This document shows, one piece after another, positions 1 to 8,254 of a stretch of DNA of 64,000 nt. The stretch covers positions 42,871-106,870 of the forward strand of contig NZ_SRYA01000014.1 in the NCBI RefSeq assembly GCF_004793545.1, given 5' to 3'. Under the pieces are notes generated by a model, which was not told where the DNA came from, did not search any database, and saw only the letters and a list, made by a program, of their open reading frames with translations. This stretch comes from Petralouisia muris (GTDB lineage Bacteria; Bacillota; Clostridia; Lachnospirales; Lachnospiraceae). Both the position numbers and the translations under genes were made by a program. Numbering within the stretch: the first letter of the stretch is position 1; each line of letters starts with the position of its first letter.

Positions 1-328
1 GAAATACATTAACGTCCGCCGTTTGTTTATTTTTATTGAAGAGAGTATTAAGGCCAATACCAACTGGGCGGTGTTTGAGCCAAACGATGAGGTATTGTGG
101 GTACGTGTGAAACGGACGATTGATGTGTTCCTGACAGGGCTCTGGAGGAATGGCGCTCTTGCAGGCTCGGCGCCTTCGGAAGCATTTTTTGTCAACTGCG
201 GCAGAAATACCATGAGTCAGGATGATATTGACAACGGAAGACTGGTCTGCGTGATCGGCATTGCACCGGTGAAACCTGCAGAATTTGTAATTTTCAGGAT
301 TTCACAGAAAACAGGTGATTCCGTATAA
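1..328 (+). CDS. contractile tail sheath protein, C-terminal part (cut by window edge)
   Basis: The reading frame is already open at base 2 and ends with TAA, giving about 108 residues; the start lies upstream of the window. The visible part is the conserved C-terminal sheath domain: KYINVRRLFIFIEES at the edge, then a WRVKRTID-type segment (here WVRVKRTID), the GALAGSAPSEAFFV stretch and the end INV/VIGIAPVKPAEFVIFRI. In the family this domain contacts the tube and the neighbouring sheath subunits and drives contraction. The next gene is a tube protein, the usual order in phage tails and eCIS. Whether further sheath paralogues lie upstream, as in Afp/PVC, cannot be seen here. Confidence 0.93.
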   Translation, partial: KYINVRRLFIFIEESIKANTNWAVFEPNDEVLWVRVKRTIDVFLTGLWRNGALAGSAPSEAFFVNCGRNTMSQDDIDNGRLVCVIGIAPVKPAEFVIFRISQKTGDSV

Positions 329-381
329 AGAATAACACATTTCTCTGAATGAAAGGAATTGGAAAGGAGCGTTGTGAGGAG

Positions 382-807
382 ATGGCAAGTACTCCATATG
401 GAAAGTTTAGATATAAGGTGGAAATAGACGGTCTGGAGGCGGGCGGTTTTTCCGAGGCATCCGGATTCGATGCGTCAATTGATGTCATTGAGTATCGCGA
501 GGGCGATATGGTACAGACGCCTATGAAACTCCCAGGTCTGAAAAAATACGGAAATATTACGTTAAAGAAGGGCGTTGCAGATTCCATGGTAATGTATGAA
601 TGGATGATTGCAGGCGTGGAAGGCGAAGTGGAGCGTAAGACAATTACTATTACGATTCTGGATGAAACCGAGACAGCTACCGCCTCCTGGCAGGTAATCA
701 ATGCATGGCCTGCAAAATACACAGCACCGGATTTCAGTGCGACAACTTCTGATGTTGCCATTGAGTCCCTTGAAATTGCCCATGAGGGAATGACCAGAGT
801 TTCGTAA
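382..807 (+). CDS. tail tube protein (gp19/Afp1-like), first copy
   Basis: A 141-residue protein starting MASTPYGKFRYKVEIDG, which matches the family start. An in-frame ATG at 349 would add eleven residues (MKGIGKERCEE) that do not look like the family, while AAAGGAG lies 12 bases before the ATG at 382. Family knowledge: these proteins form hexameric rings that stack into the inner tube propelled on contraction. Visible hallmarks are GFSEASG near residue 25, a YREGD segment, KKYGNITLKKG, and the C-terminal pattern IESLEIAHEGMTR. A second tube paralogue is at 1482. Two tube types is an eCIS feature: one builds the shaft and the other initiates it on the baseplate. Confidence 0.93.
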   Translation: MASTPYGKFRYKVEIDGLEAGGFSEASGFDASIDVIEYREGDMVQTPMKLPGLKKYGNITLKKGVADSMVMYEWMIAGVEGEVERKTITITILDETETATASWQVINAWPAKYTAPDFSATTSDVAIESLEIAHEGMTRVS

Positions 808-906
808 GAATTAATTCTGTTGCGTTGTGACTGGCAGGTTACATAAATTTATGCTCCGGGCATTGGGAAGACTGTCCGGAGCAGACAGGAAAGTAAAGGT
901 AAAAAA

Positions 907-1275
907 ATGTTTGAGACAGAATTTTCTTTTGTTCTGCCTAAAGGCTATGTGGACAGGGATGGAAATCTCCATCGGGAAGGACGGATGCGTCTGGCTACGG
1001 CAGCAGATGAGATCATACCGCTGCGCGACCCAAGAGTGCAGCATAATCCGGGTTATCTGGTCATTATTCTTCTTTCTCGTGTGATTACCAGCCTGGGAAC
1101 CATGCCTGCGGTGGACACGAAAGTGATAGAAGGGCTGTATACGCCGGATCTGGCGTACCTGCAGGATTTGTATGAAAGGGTAAATCAGGCGGAAGTGCCT
1201 GCATACCGTACCGTCTGCCCCCACTGCGGGGAAGAAATTACCGTGCCTGTAAATTTTATGGAAGCCGGGCCATAA
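907..1275 (+). CDS. tail assembly chaperone-like protein with CPHC motif
   Basis: A 122-residue protein preceded by AGGAAAGTAAAGG. It contains a conserved-looking core, LPKGYVDRDGNLHREGRMRLAT followed shortly by PLRDPRVQ, which I recognise from eCIS loci where it sits between tube genes, though no activity is proven for it. By position it corresponds to the phage tail assembly chaperone (gpE/XkdN position), which keeps the tape measure soluble while the tube polymerises around it. Near the C-terminus a single CPHCGEE motif could be half of a metal site. The frame ends 2 bases before the GTG of the DUF6760 gene, and the slippery AAATTTT at 1251-1257 lies just before the end, so a fraction of ribosomes may make a fused product. 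Confidence 0.7.
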   Translation: MFETEFSFVLPKGYVDRDGNLHREGRMRLATAADEIIPLRDPRVQHNPGYLVIILLSRVITSLGTMPAVDTKVIEGLYTPDLAYLQDLYERVNQAEVPAYRTVCPHCGEEITVPVNFMEAGP

Positions 1276-1288
1276 ATGTGTATCCGGC
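1251..1288 (+). promoter_or_regulatory. candidate -1 programmed ribosomal frameshift signal
   Basis: The heptamer A AAT TTT (1251-1257), written in the frame of the upstream gene, fits the X XXY YYZ rule for tandem tRNA slippage into the -1 frame. Six bases later GCCGG (1264-1268) can pair with CCGGC (1284-1288) around a 15-base loop, which is the usual spacing for a stimulatory hairpin, although the stem has only 5 pairs. The -1 frame has no stop from the slip site to the end of the DUF6760 gene. Slippage would therefore join about 117 residues of the chaperone-like protein to the whole of DUF6760 plus a short linker. This is inference; the DUF6760 gene also has its own GTG. Confidence 0.5.
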
Positions 1289-1457
1289 GGACAAAATTTA
1301 TGAGGAGGCGGCTTTTATCTCCTATTATGTGCATTGGAGCAGGGAGGAGGTTCTGGAACTTCCCCATCGGGAACGGCTTCGCTGGTGCAGGGAGATATCG
1401 GAGATTAACAGAAAAGTCAGCCATGAACAGCCGGAAGATGATATTTTCCGGATATAG
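1278..1457 (+). CDS. DUF6760-family small eCIS protein
   Basis: A 59-residue protein starting at GTG, two bases after the stop of the preceding gene. Its sequence carries the family pattern seen in eCIS clusters: YPADKIYEEAAFISYYVHW, then a short helix LELPHRERLRW and a final EINRK. The HW...L...R.RW arrangement resembles the short downstream part of phage tail chaperones (P2 gpE'-like), which are often made by ribosomal frameshifting. The GTG has no good ribosome site at normal spacing (GGAAG lies 14 bases upstream), so translation by coupling or by -1 frameshifting from the upstream gene are both plausible. Role inferred: helper in tail or tape-measure assembly. Confidence 0.75.
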   Translation: MYPADKIYEEAAFISYYVHWSREEVLELPHRERLRWCREISEINRKVSHEQPEDDIFRI

Positions 1458-1481
1458 ACGGCGGGACAGAGGTGAAAAGAG

Positions 1482-1922
1482 ATGGCGGCGCAGGATAATC
1501 TTGCAAAACGCACAAAATTCAAAGTGATATTAAACGGGATGCCTCTGGGATTTTCCAAAGTATCCAATATATCTGCTACCATGGAATTTGAGACGGTGCC
1601 TGAGGGCGGGGTAAACGATAGAGTTCATTACCTGCCGAAACCGCGCCAATCCATGGATAAACTGATTCTGGAATATGGCATTGCCAGCGGAGAACTGACC
1701 CGCACTACCCTGACAGCAGGGTATGAATTGAAAAAAGGGATTGTCATTATGGTTATGCCAGAGTCAGGAATGGTTCCCACAGCCACTTATCAGGCCAACT
1801 GGGGTATCGTTACCAAATGGGAGATTGACACGCTGGACGCCATAAGCAGCGGTCTATTGATTAAAAAAGTGGAAATTTCACACAACGGACTGACGGAAAC
1901 GATCAATAAGTTCGGAATTTAG
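1482..1922 (+). CDS. tail tube protein (gp19/Afp5-like), second copy
   Basis: A 146-residue protein behind AGGTGAAAAGAG. It shares the gp19-type layout of the first tube protein: an N-terminal strand KFKVILNGMPLGFSKVS, a central ETVPEGGVNDRVHYLPKP loop, and a C-terminal strand pattern LIKKVEISHNGL. In Afp and PVC the second tube type forms the first ring on the spike and starts polymerisation; that is the likely role here, as it sits next to the baseplate genes. The N-terminal MAAQDNLAKRTKF replaces the MASTPYGKF start of the first copy, so the two are diverged paralogues and not a recent duplication. Confidence 0.88.
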   Translation: MAAQDNLAKRTKFKVILNGMPLGFSKVSNISATMEFETVPEGGVNDRVHYLPKPRQSMDKLILEYGIASGELTRTTLTAGYELKKGIVIMVMPESGMVPTATYQANWGIVTKWEIDTLDAISSGLLIKKVEISHNGLTETINKFGI

Positions 1923-1957
1923 ATTCGAATTACAGAATTGGATGTTAAGGGGGACCC

Positions 1958-4900
1958 ATGCTAAAGTTGCGAAAGCCTTTTTTTCAGAACATACAGCTTC
2001 ATATCGGACAGGATCTGCTACAGAAATTATGGGATAAATACGTTCAATCTTCCGCGCCGGAATACGAAAAGATTCAGTTCGTTTATCTGAACAGAGAAAC
2101 CGGACAGGAAGAAGAACAGGCCAGACAGATACAGATTTTCGTCAGTTTTTTACTGAAAAACAAAATGCTGCAGATGGGAACGGAGAAATATCCGTCTTCT
2201 CTGGCTTTTGGAATCCGGCGGATGGAAACCAGCCTGCGCCGGGTGGAAAAATATTGCCTTACTCAGTTAAAAGGCAGAAATTATACCATGTTTCGGAATA
2301 TGAACCGTTATATGAAGCTGCTGGAACAGGAAAAAAAGGAGCGCAGACGCTATGAGGGCTGGCAGAAGGAGCATCAGGAAATTGAAAAACGATGGGAAGA
2401 ATACCGTCTGCTTTCTCTTTTTTCCGTACAGGTCAGAGAATTTTTGGAAAAGTATTCTTCCCCAACAGCCGGGATGACAGAAAGGGAGCTGCTTGCTTCT
2501 CTGTCTGAAACAGAATACCACAAATTGGTGGAAACTTCTGTCTGGGAGAAGCGTGAAGAATTAATCGCTTATCTGAAAACCTGTGACGAAGTACAGTGTC
2601 AGCGAATGGTGGAGCGACTGAAAGAAGAAACAACCCTTTGCAGGAACCTTCTCAGGAAAGCAGGACTGCCGGAGGCGGGAAGAAAGGAAAAAAGCCTGTC
2701 GGAAGAAAGGGAATCCCAGGAAAGAACTACCAGGGAAAGGTTTACAAAATTAAAATTTGCAGGGAAAAAATATGCAAAACTAAAAGGCGGAAGGTCAGAA
2801 GTACCGGAAAAACCAGAGCAGGAAGAATCTGCGTTATGGAAGATTTTGAAGACTGTGGAGGGAAAGTTGGCAGGCGAAAAGCTGTCTGATATGGCGAAAT
2901 TGTTTGAGCGAAGGGAATTCCTGTTGTTTTACCAGCAGGTGGTGGAGCCGGAACAGGAAGACAGTACGATAACAGTCTGGAAGAAAAGCCGTGAAGAAAT
3001 GCTCTCTTATCTGGAAAGTATAACTTCCAGGATGGTGAAGGGAGGGGATTCAGTAACGCCTGACATACCGGAAGCGGGGTTTTTGCAGCAGGTGCGGGAA
3101 CAGCTTGACATTTTTTTCCCGGAGCAGCGGCTGCAGCTGGAACAAAAACAGATGCTGGAGTGGAACAGAAATTTCCGGGAACAAATTTCTTCTATGATAA
3201 AGGAAGAACCCTTTACAGTTCTTGCAGATGTGGCGGAGAATTGGGAGGAACCATCTCAGCTGGTTCAAAAGCTGGAACAGACTGTACAATTGTGGAAGGA
3301 ACAGCTCAGGCAGCGGGAAGAACAGGTTTTTGAGAAATACCGGGAACAATACCAGGAGGTATTGCAGAAAGAATTTCTGCAGAGACGAATTTTGCAGAAT
3401 AATGTAACGAAGAAAGAAATTCCAGAGAAAGAAACCGGTGAAATTTCCCATCAAGATCATACAGAACATTTCATGGAAATGGTTTTCCAGACCTGGTATC
3501 GAGAAAGAGCCGGGCAGGAAGATATGACGGAAGATGAGATTCAGAATATCTGCAGGTGGAGCCGAATGCTTCTGGAAACATCCGGTTATATGGATTCCAT
3601 CGGGGAACCGGAGTATGAGGAAGAACTGGAATACCTGATGGAACAGGTCAGCCGCAGAATGGACAGCTGGGAAATATACGGAGAAACTGAATTATTGCTT
3701 CGAAGTGGCCGTCAGCTAAAAGAAGCGGAACGAGAAGAAACCGGGAGAATGCTGGATTATATCCGTGAACTGGAAGGGGAGCGGAGAGAAGAATTTGTCA
3801 GCAGGCTGGCGGATGCAGTATTGCTCTGGCATCAGACAAATATTGTCCGGGAAATTATAGAAGAGCAGCAGGGAAGAATTGTGGAAAAACAGAAGACGAA
3901 TTCCCTTGCTGAAAGGCAGGATCAGGAGAAAAAGACAGAGGGAATGTCAGAGTTTCCTTTTCATGATTTACAGTTTCTGCAATCGGAAGAAACAGGTGCG
4001 GCAGGCGTACCTTACCGGGAATTGTGGGAATGGGGTGAATCTCTGTTATTTCATCCGGAACAGGGACAGGAATGGGAGAATGGTGACATTCTGCCTGGAC
4101 AATGGCAGAATGAACGTTTTCTTTCTCAGAATGAGAGTCAGGAAGATTTGCAGATTCAGCTCATACGTCATCAGATAGAAGGGGCAAAAGACAAAAACAG
4201 CCTGCAGCAATTGATGGTGCAGATGAATCACCAGACAGAAGACAGGTTTCATCTTGTATACGCGGACAGCCAGCTTGATATGGTTCCAATTCAGAATCTG
4301 TTGCGCCATATTCGGACTCTGGATGAAAAACAGTATGGAATTCTGGTAAAAGAACTGTCCAGGATTACAGAGATTCAGTGGGCCATGTATGGGGAACAGA
4401 CTGGAGAACAGACAGTTCTTTCGATGGAAAAATATGATCCAGAGATTTCGCTGGAGCATAAACAGGAAGCAGCGCCATATAAGATGTCTGTTCCGTTTGA
4501 GGGGAAATCAGAAGAAAAGCAAAGCCTGCCAGAGAAGGCACAAAACCTGCCGGATCTGGAAAAAACCAAAACAGTCAGATATTCTGGGAGCGATGCATAT
4601 CCTGGACTGATCTTTTATATTCAGGGATATGAAAGGCAGCGTCGTCTGCGGATGCAGGAGTATACCAATAATATTCTGTTTTTGGATGAGAGAGGGGAAG
4701 AACATCTGCTTTTGAATAATAGTTCTGCCGGCATACACAACAGGAGTGAAGGAATGGAGGATGAGAGAGGGGAAGAACATCTGCTTTTGAATAATAGTTC
4801 TGTCAGCATACACAACAGGAGTGAAGGAATAGAGCAGGTTTCGGAGCCTGTGCCAGAGCATGAACCTGTGATACAGAACAGGAATTTTTGGGGCTATGGC

Positions 4901-5188
4901 CGGGAACTGGATAGTCAGTTTATGACGAAACTTACATATTCCACGGAGAAAAATCACATATCGGATCAGGAACAGCGCTGGGCAAAAACACGCATGCAGC
5001 AGGAAACCATGCAGATAAAATCGGCTCAGGCTCAGTTAGATCAGAAGCTGAAAGAAGTGGAAGCGGAACTTAAAAAAGTGGAAAACGCCGCCCAGGCAAA
5101 AGAGGATGTCAGGGCATTTGCAGAGCAGGTGAAAAAGCATCTTTACGAGGAACTCCATGTGGAGAAGCTGCGCAGGGGACTGGTTTAA
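1958..5188 (+). CDS. long charged helical protein in tape-measure position
   Basis: 1076 residues, preceded by AAGGGGG. It is dominated by Glu, Gln, Lys and Arg, has long stretches with heptad-like spacing and no clear membrane segment or enzyme motif. The last 90 residues form an obvious coiled coil (AQLDQKLKEVEAELKKVE). It lies between the tube/chaperone genes and the LysM, hub and spike genes, exactly where contractile phages of the PBSX/P2 type carry the tape measure, so a length-setting role is the best guess. A fully helical protein of this size would span about 160 nm. Against this, phage tape measures usually have hydrophobic segments, and in Afp the tape measure lies later, next to the ATPase. 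A 25-residue exact-phase tandem duplication lies near residues 910-959. Confidence 0.6.
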   Translation: MLKLRKPFFQNIQLHIGQDLLQKLWDKYVQSSAPEYEKIQFVYLNRETGQEEEQARQIQIFVSFLLKNKMLQMGTEKYPSSLAFGIRRMETSLRRVEKYCLTQLKGRNYTMFRNMNRYMKLLEQEKKERRRYEGWQKEHQEIEKRWEEYRLLSLFSVQVREFLEKYSSPTAGMTERELLASLSETEYHKLVETSVWEKREELIAYLKTCDEVQCQRMVERLKEETTLCRNLLRKAGLPEAGRKEKSLSEERESQERTTRERFTKLKFAGKKYAKLKGGRSEVPEKPEQEESALWKILKTVEGKLAGEKLSDMAKLFERREFLLFYQQVVEPEQEDSTITVWKKSREEMLSYLESITSRMVKGGDSVTPDIPEAGFLQQVREQLDIFFPEQRLQLEQKQMLEWNRNFREQISSMIKEEPFTVLADVAENWEEPSQLVQKLEQTVQLWKEQLRQREEQVFEKYREQYQEVLQKEFLQRRILQNNVTKKEIPEKETGEISHQDHTEHFMEMVFQTWYRERAGQEDMTEDEIQNICRWSRMLLETSGYMDSIGEPEYEEELEYLMEQVSRRMDSWEIYGETELLLRSGRQLKEAEREETGRMLDYIRELEGERREEFVSRLADAVLLWHQTNIVREIIEEQQGRIVEKQKTNSLAERQDQEKKTEGMSEFPFHDLQFLQSEETGAAGVPYRELWEWGESLLFHPEQGQEWENGDILPGQWQNERFLSQNESQEDLQIQLIRHQIEGAKDKNSLQQLMVQMNHQTEDRFHLVYADSQLDMVPIQNLLRHIRTLDEKQYGILVKELSRITEIQWAMYGEQTGEQTVLSMEKYDPEISLEHKQEAAPYKMSVPFEGKSEEKQSLPEKAQNLPDLEKTKTVRYSGSDAYPGLIFYIQGYERQRRLRMQEYTNNILFLDERGEEHLLLNNSSAGIHNRSEGMEDERGEEHLLLNNSSVSIHNRSEGIEQVSEPVPEHEPVIQNRNFWGYGRELDSQFMTKLTYSTEKNHISDQEQRWAKTRMQQETMQIKSAQAQLDQKLKEVEAELKKVENAAQAKEDVRAFAEQVKKHLYEELHVEKLRRGLV
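4685..4834 (+). repeat. 75-bp tandem duplication inside a coding region
   Basis: Two adjacent 75-base units (4685-4759 and 4760-4834) differ at only three bases (GCCGGC against GTCAGC, and ATG against ATA near the end). They encode two 25-residue units of the form DERGEEHLLLNNSS...IHNRSEG. The period is a multiple of three, so the frame is kept. The near identity points to a recent duplication, and length change by slippage would alter the size of this protein. Confidence 0.95.
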
Positions 5189-5229
5189 TGCAATGACCTT
5201 GTACAGGAAGTGGGAAAGGAGGAATTTCT

Positions 5230-5895
5230 TTGGGGCTTACAAAGGCAAAACTGGAAATTGAAAAAGAAATTGGAGTGGATATTATTAATGTGCTGTTTAA
5301 CCCTTCGGAATACCAGCTTACAGACAGTGCAAATTATTCAGAAAAGAAGGTACCCGGTCTGGATGGACCTCTGTTCCAGTATATTTCCGGAGAGGCCACA
5401 GAGCTGTCTTTAAACCTTTTTCTGGATACTTATGTACCAAAGCAGCCGACATCACTGATTTCTTTTGGCACTCCGCCGACATCCACGGATGTTTCGGCTA
5501 TTACGAAACGGATTGCAAATGCAACTTCCATTGATGGAAGCCTGCACCGTCCTCCGGAAGTTACATTCCGGTGGGGTTCTCTGAATTTCAGAGGGATTGT
5601 CACAAGATTCAACCATACTTATACCATGTTTACAGAAAGTGGTATGCCAGTGCGGGCAAAAGTCAGCCTGACCTTTAAATCTTTGATATCACCGAATGAC
5701 AAGCGCAGGGCGTCTCCTTTTGAATCTCCGGACCGCACCAAATACCGTACCATTCGTCAGGGAATCGGTCTGTGGGATATTGCCAGTATGGAATATGGAG
5801 ATCCGGATATGTGGAAAATGATAGCCAGAGAAAACGGAATTCTGAATCCACTGGACGTCAGGCCGGGACAGGTGGTAAAACTCCCGGCTCTTTGA
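5230..5895 (+). CDS. LysM-domain baseplate protein (Afp7/gp53-like)
   Basis: 221 residues. The start is TTG at 5230, supported by a full AAAGGAGG seven bases upstream; there is no suitable ATG. The N-terminal 165 residues match the eCIS baseplate family (VLFNPSEYQL, then LFLDTY and WGSLNFRG strands). The C-terminal 50 residues form a LysM fold: IRQGIGLWDIASMEYGDP, then MIARENGILNPLDVRPGQVVKLP. In the tail this protein joins the hub to the first tube ring or wedges, and the LysM part may help hold peptidoglycan or simply be structural. It is followed 13 bases later by the hub gene. Confidence 0.9.
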   Translation: MGLTKAKLEIEKEIGVDIINVLFNPSEYQLTDSANYSEKKVPGLDGPLFQYISGEATELSLNLFLDTYVPKQPTSLISFGTPPTSTDVSAITKRIANATSIDGSLHRPPEVTFRWGSLNFRGIVTRFNHTYTMFTESGMPVRAKVSLTFKSLISPNDKRRASPFESPDRTKYRTIRQGIGLWDIASMEYGDPDMWKMIARENGILNPLDVRPGQVVKLPAL

Positions 5896-5908
5896 AAGGA
5901 GACAGATT

Positions 5909-6970
5909 ATGGCAACCATTACAATGGCCAGTCTGGCGATGAAATATAAAGATTTCAGGGTGCCTGCGCTGAAGGTTAAAAGCGGCGGTTTTGACCTGAT
6001 TGGGGAATCTGACTATGCAGTGGAATCTGTGGAGGTAACTCTTTCCCAGACTGCAGCCAGTGCGGCGGTAATCAAGCTGACAAATGTGTATGACCTGGAA
6101 ACCCGTAGCTTTCGGAGTGATGTCAGTTCTGATTTTATTCTGGGGGAACTGGTGGAAGTGGAAATGGGGTACGGTTCTTCTCTGACCTCTCTGTTTTATG
6201 GATATGTGGATGAGATTACCTACGAGCTTTCCGAAAATCCTTCCATTCGGGTGACAGCAGTGGACGTGCGGAGGATGATGATGGGGAGCAAAAAGAGCAA
6301 TATTTCTCATCAGGTCAAAAGTTATTCCGACGCGTTTAATGAAGTGATAAAAAAATACAAACCGGCTTATAAGTCAAAGAATGTGGATGTGACCGATAAG
6401 CTGGAAACGGACTGCATTCTCCAGAATGGCAGCGATTATGAATTTATCAAAGAGGAGCTATGTAAAAAAGCGAACCGGGATTTTTTTGTGCACGCGGGAA
6501 ACGTTTATTTTAAGGAGATCACTGCGGAATTGTTTTATACGGTAGAGCTGGAATGGGCAAAGGATATTATTTCCTTTCAGCGGAGAGCGTCTTTTCAGGA
6601 CTTGGTGATAAAGATTATGGGACAGGATGTGGATAAGAAAGAAGAAGTTACAGCAGAGGTAAAGGTAAAGGCAGACGATAAGCAGAAATCCCTGGTGCAG
6701 AGTGAGAAAACAGAAATGAACGCCAGCGTGGAGGATAACAATGATGCGAAAAAAATTGCGGATCATAAGGCAGACGAGGAAAAAAAGCAGGCCAGACAGG
6801 CCAGCGGAGTGTGTATTGGAATCCCTGAAATTCAGGCGGGCGGACGGGTGAAAATCAAAGACGGAGACGCCGAACTGATTGATGGCACATATGATATCAT
6901 GGAGGCCAAGCATATCTTTAGCGGGGATGGCTATCAGACGTCTTTTGAAGTGGGAGGCTGGAAACGTTGA
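5909..6970 (+). CDS. baseplate hub protein (phage late control gpD/gp27-like)
   Basis: 353 residues behind GAAAGGAGAC. It has the hub fold order of the gpD/gp27 family: an early strand block with VESVEVTLSQTAASAAVIKL, the ILGELVEVEMGYG and LFYGYVDEITYEL strands, and a second barrel reached through KYKPAYKSKNV and a DYEFIKEELCKKANRDFFV helix. A Lys/Glu-rich stretch (about residues 245-295) interrupts the distal part. The C-terminus IDGTYDIMEAKHIFSGDGY is typical of these hubs. In Afp8 and VgrG the hub and spike are one chain. Here they are two, as in many phages, with the stop overlapping the TTG start of the spike gene by three bases. Confidence 0.9.
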   Translation: MATITMASLAMKYKDFRVPALKVKSGGFDLIGESDYAVESVEVTLSQTAASAAVIKLTNVYDLETRSFRSDVSSDFILGELVEVEMGYGSSLTSLFYGYVDEITYELSENPSIRVTAVDVRRMMMGSKKSNISHQVKSYSDAFNEVIKKYKPAYKSKNVDVTDKLETDCILQNGSDYEFIKEELCKKANRDFFVHAGNVYFKEITAELFYTVELEWAKDIISFQRRASFQDLVIKIMGQDVDKKEEVTAEVKVKADDKQKSLVQSEKTEMNASVEDNNDAKKIADHKADEEKKQARQASGVCIGIPEIQAGGRVKIKDGDAELIDGTYDIMEAKHIFSGDGYQTSFEVGGWKR

Positions 6971-7746
6971 ATTTTTATGACGAACTGTTGTCAGATAAAA
7001 AAAAAGACAAGACATATCCTGAGGTCACTGCGCCGGGACTTTTGAATGCCATTGTGAAAGACATCTGGGATGAAAACCACAAGGGCATGATAAAAGTGGA
7101 ATATCTGATGGGTGAGAAAGACAAAAAAACTTCTGACTGGGTAAGAGTCATGACAGGTTATGGCGGAGACGGATTTGGCAATTACTGGCTGCCGGAAATC
7201 GGTACAGAGGTGCTGGTGGGCTTTATCCATGGAAACATGAATATGCCGGTAGTGTTGGGGTGTCTGTGGAATGGGAAAGACAAGCTGCCGGAAGAGGCAG
7301 CCAGTGAGAAGAACGAGACAAAGACTGTTATGACAAAAGGCGGACATAAGATTACCTTTATCGAGACAGAAGGTAAGGAAAAAATTACGGTAAACACCCC
7401 AAAAGGACTGGAGATTCTGCTGGATGATGAAAATGAAACCATTCAGATACAGGATAAGGGGAAAGAAAACAGTCTGGCGCTGGACTGCAAAAACGGCGCC
7501 ATGGCATTGAAGGCAAAACAGGAAATTTCCCTTACCGTAGGAACAAAAGAGACGCTGAAAGCAGATTCCAATGGAGTTAAGATTATCGGCGGCACCATTC
7601 AGCTAGAAGCCCAGCAGAGCCTGAAAATGAAGGGCCAGAGTACATCTGTAGAAGGAACCAGTATAAAAGTAAAAGCCGATGGAGAACTGGGACTGCAGGC
7701 TTCGGGAATGGCTCAGCTCAAGGGAAGCATGGTGAAGATAAATTAA
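6967..7746 (+). CDS. spike protein (gpV/gp5 OB-fold type)
   Basis: 259 residues. It starts at TTG (6967) inside the hub stop codon, with GGGAGGC about ten bases upstream. Residues 15-100 form the OB-fold of gpV/VgrG proteins: GLLNAIVKDIWDENHKGMIK, WVRVMTGYGGDGFGNYWLPE, GTEVLVGFIHGNMNMPVVLG. From residue 120 on, short valine- and lysine-rich strands (KITFIETEGKEKITVNTP, QEISLTVG, IKVKADGELGLQ) make a triple-stranded beta-helix spike. The tip is expected to be capped by the DUF4280 PAAR-like protein encoded at 20609. No lysozyme or other enzyme domain is attached. Confidence 0.92.
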   Translation: MNFYDELLSDKKKDKTYPEVTAPGLLNAIVKDIWDENHKGMIKVEYLMGEKDKKTSDWVRVMTGYGGDGFGNYWLPEIGTEVLVGFIHGNMNMPVVLGCLWNGKDKLPEEAASEKNETKTVMTKGGHKITFIETEGKEKITVNTPKGLEILLDDENETIQIQDKGKENSLALDCKNGAMALKAKQEISLTVGTKETLKADSNGVKIIGGTIQLEAQQSLKMKGQSTSVEGTSIKVKADGELGLQASGMAQLKGSMVKIN

Positions 7747-7801
7747 TAATTGCCTTGAGAACAGTTGAGAGGGAACCTTGAGAGTATAAGAGGAGGAGAC
7801 C

Positions 7802-8215
7802 ATGGATCAGAGAAACGGAGTAAAAGCATTTCTTGGAACAGGCTGGAAATTTCCCGTTGAAATTGACGGAGCCACCGGACGGATTAAAATGTCTTCTAAC
7901 GAAGACAGTATCAGGGAATCTGTGCGGATTATCATAGGAACCAGACCAGGAGAACTGCCCATGCATCCGGAATTCGGATGCAGAATCCGGGACTATACCT
8001 TTGAATCAGCAGATTATACCACCCTGTATTCCATGAAAACGGAGGTGGAACACGCTTTAATCCGCTGGGAACCGCGGATTACAGATATACAGGCGGAAGT
8101 CAGCGACGAACAGATTGATCAGGGGCTTCTGATGATTTATGTCAGTTATGTAATCCGTTCCACCAACAGCCAGTATAATCTGGTGTACCCTTTCTATATC
8201 AATGAGGGAGAATGA
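7802..8215 (+). CDS. baseplate wedge protein, gp25/GPW family
   Basis: 137 residues behind an excellent AGAGGAGGAGA site. The family signature is plain: FLGTGWKFPVEID near the start, IRESVRIIIGTRPGELPMHPEFGC in the middle and a C-terminal LVYPFYINEGE. In T4, gp25 links the inner baseplate to the sheath and starts sheath assembly through a sheath-like handshake and an EPR-type motif; here the equivalent is TRPGELPMHPEFGC. It precedes the two large wedge genes, the order shared by phage tails, T6SS and eCIS (Afp9). Confidence 0.95.
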   Translation: MDQRNGVKAFLGTGWKFPVEIDGATGRIKMSSNEDSIRESVRIIIGTRPGELPMHPEFGCRIRDYTFESADYTTLYSMKTEVEHALIRWEPRITDIQAEVSDEQIDQGLLMIYVSYVIRSTNSQYNLVYPFYINEGE

Positions 8216-8254
8216 AAACCGGAATCAGAGATTTGAAATAAGAGAGGAACAGCC

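Noticed and set aside
349..381. Upstream ATG start of the first tube protein
   Set aside because: The extra residues do not fit the family start; ATG 382 begins with the conserved MASTPYGKF.
4685..4834. CRISPR-like or mobile-element repeat
   Set aside because: Only two adjacent units without spacers, in frame within a coding region: a simple tandem duplication.
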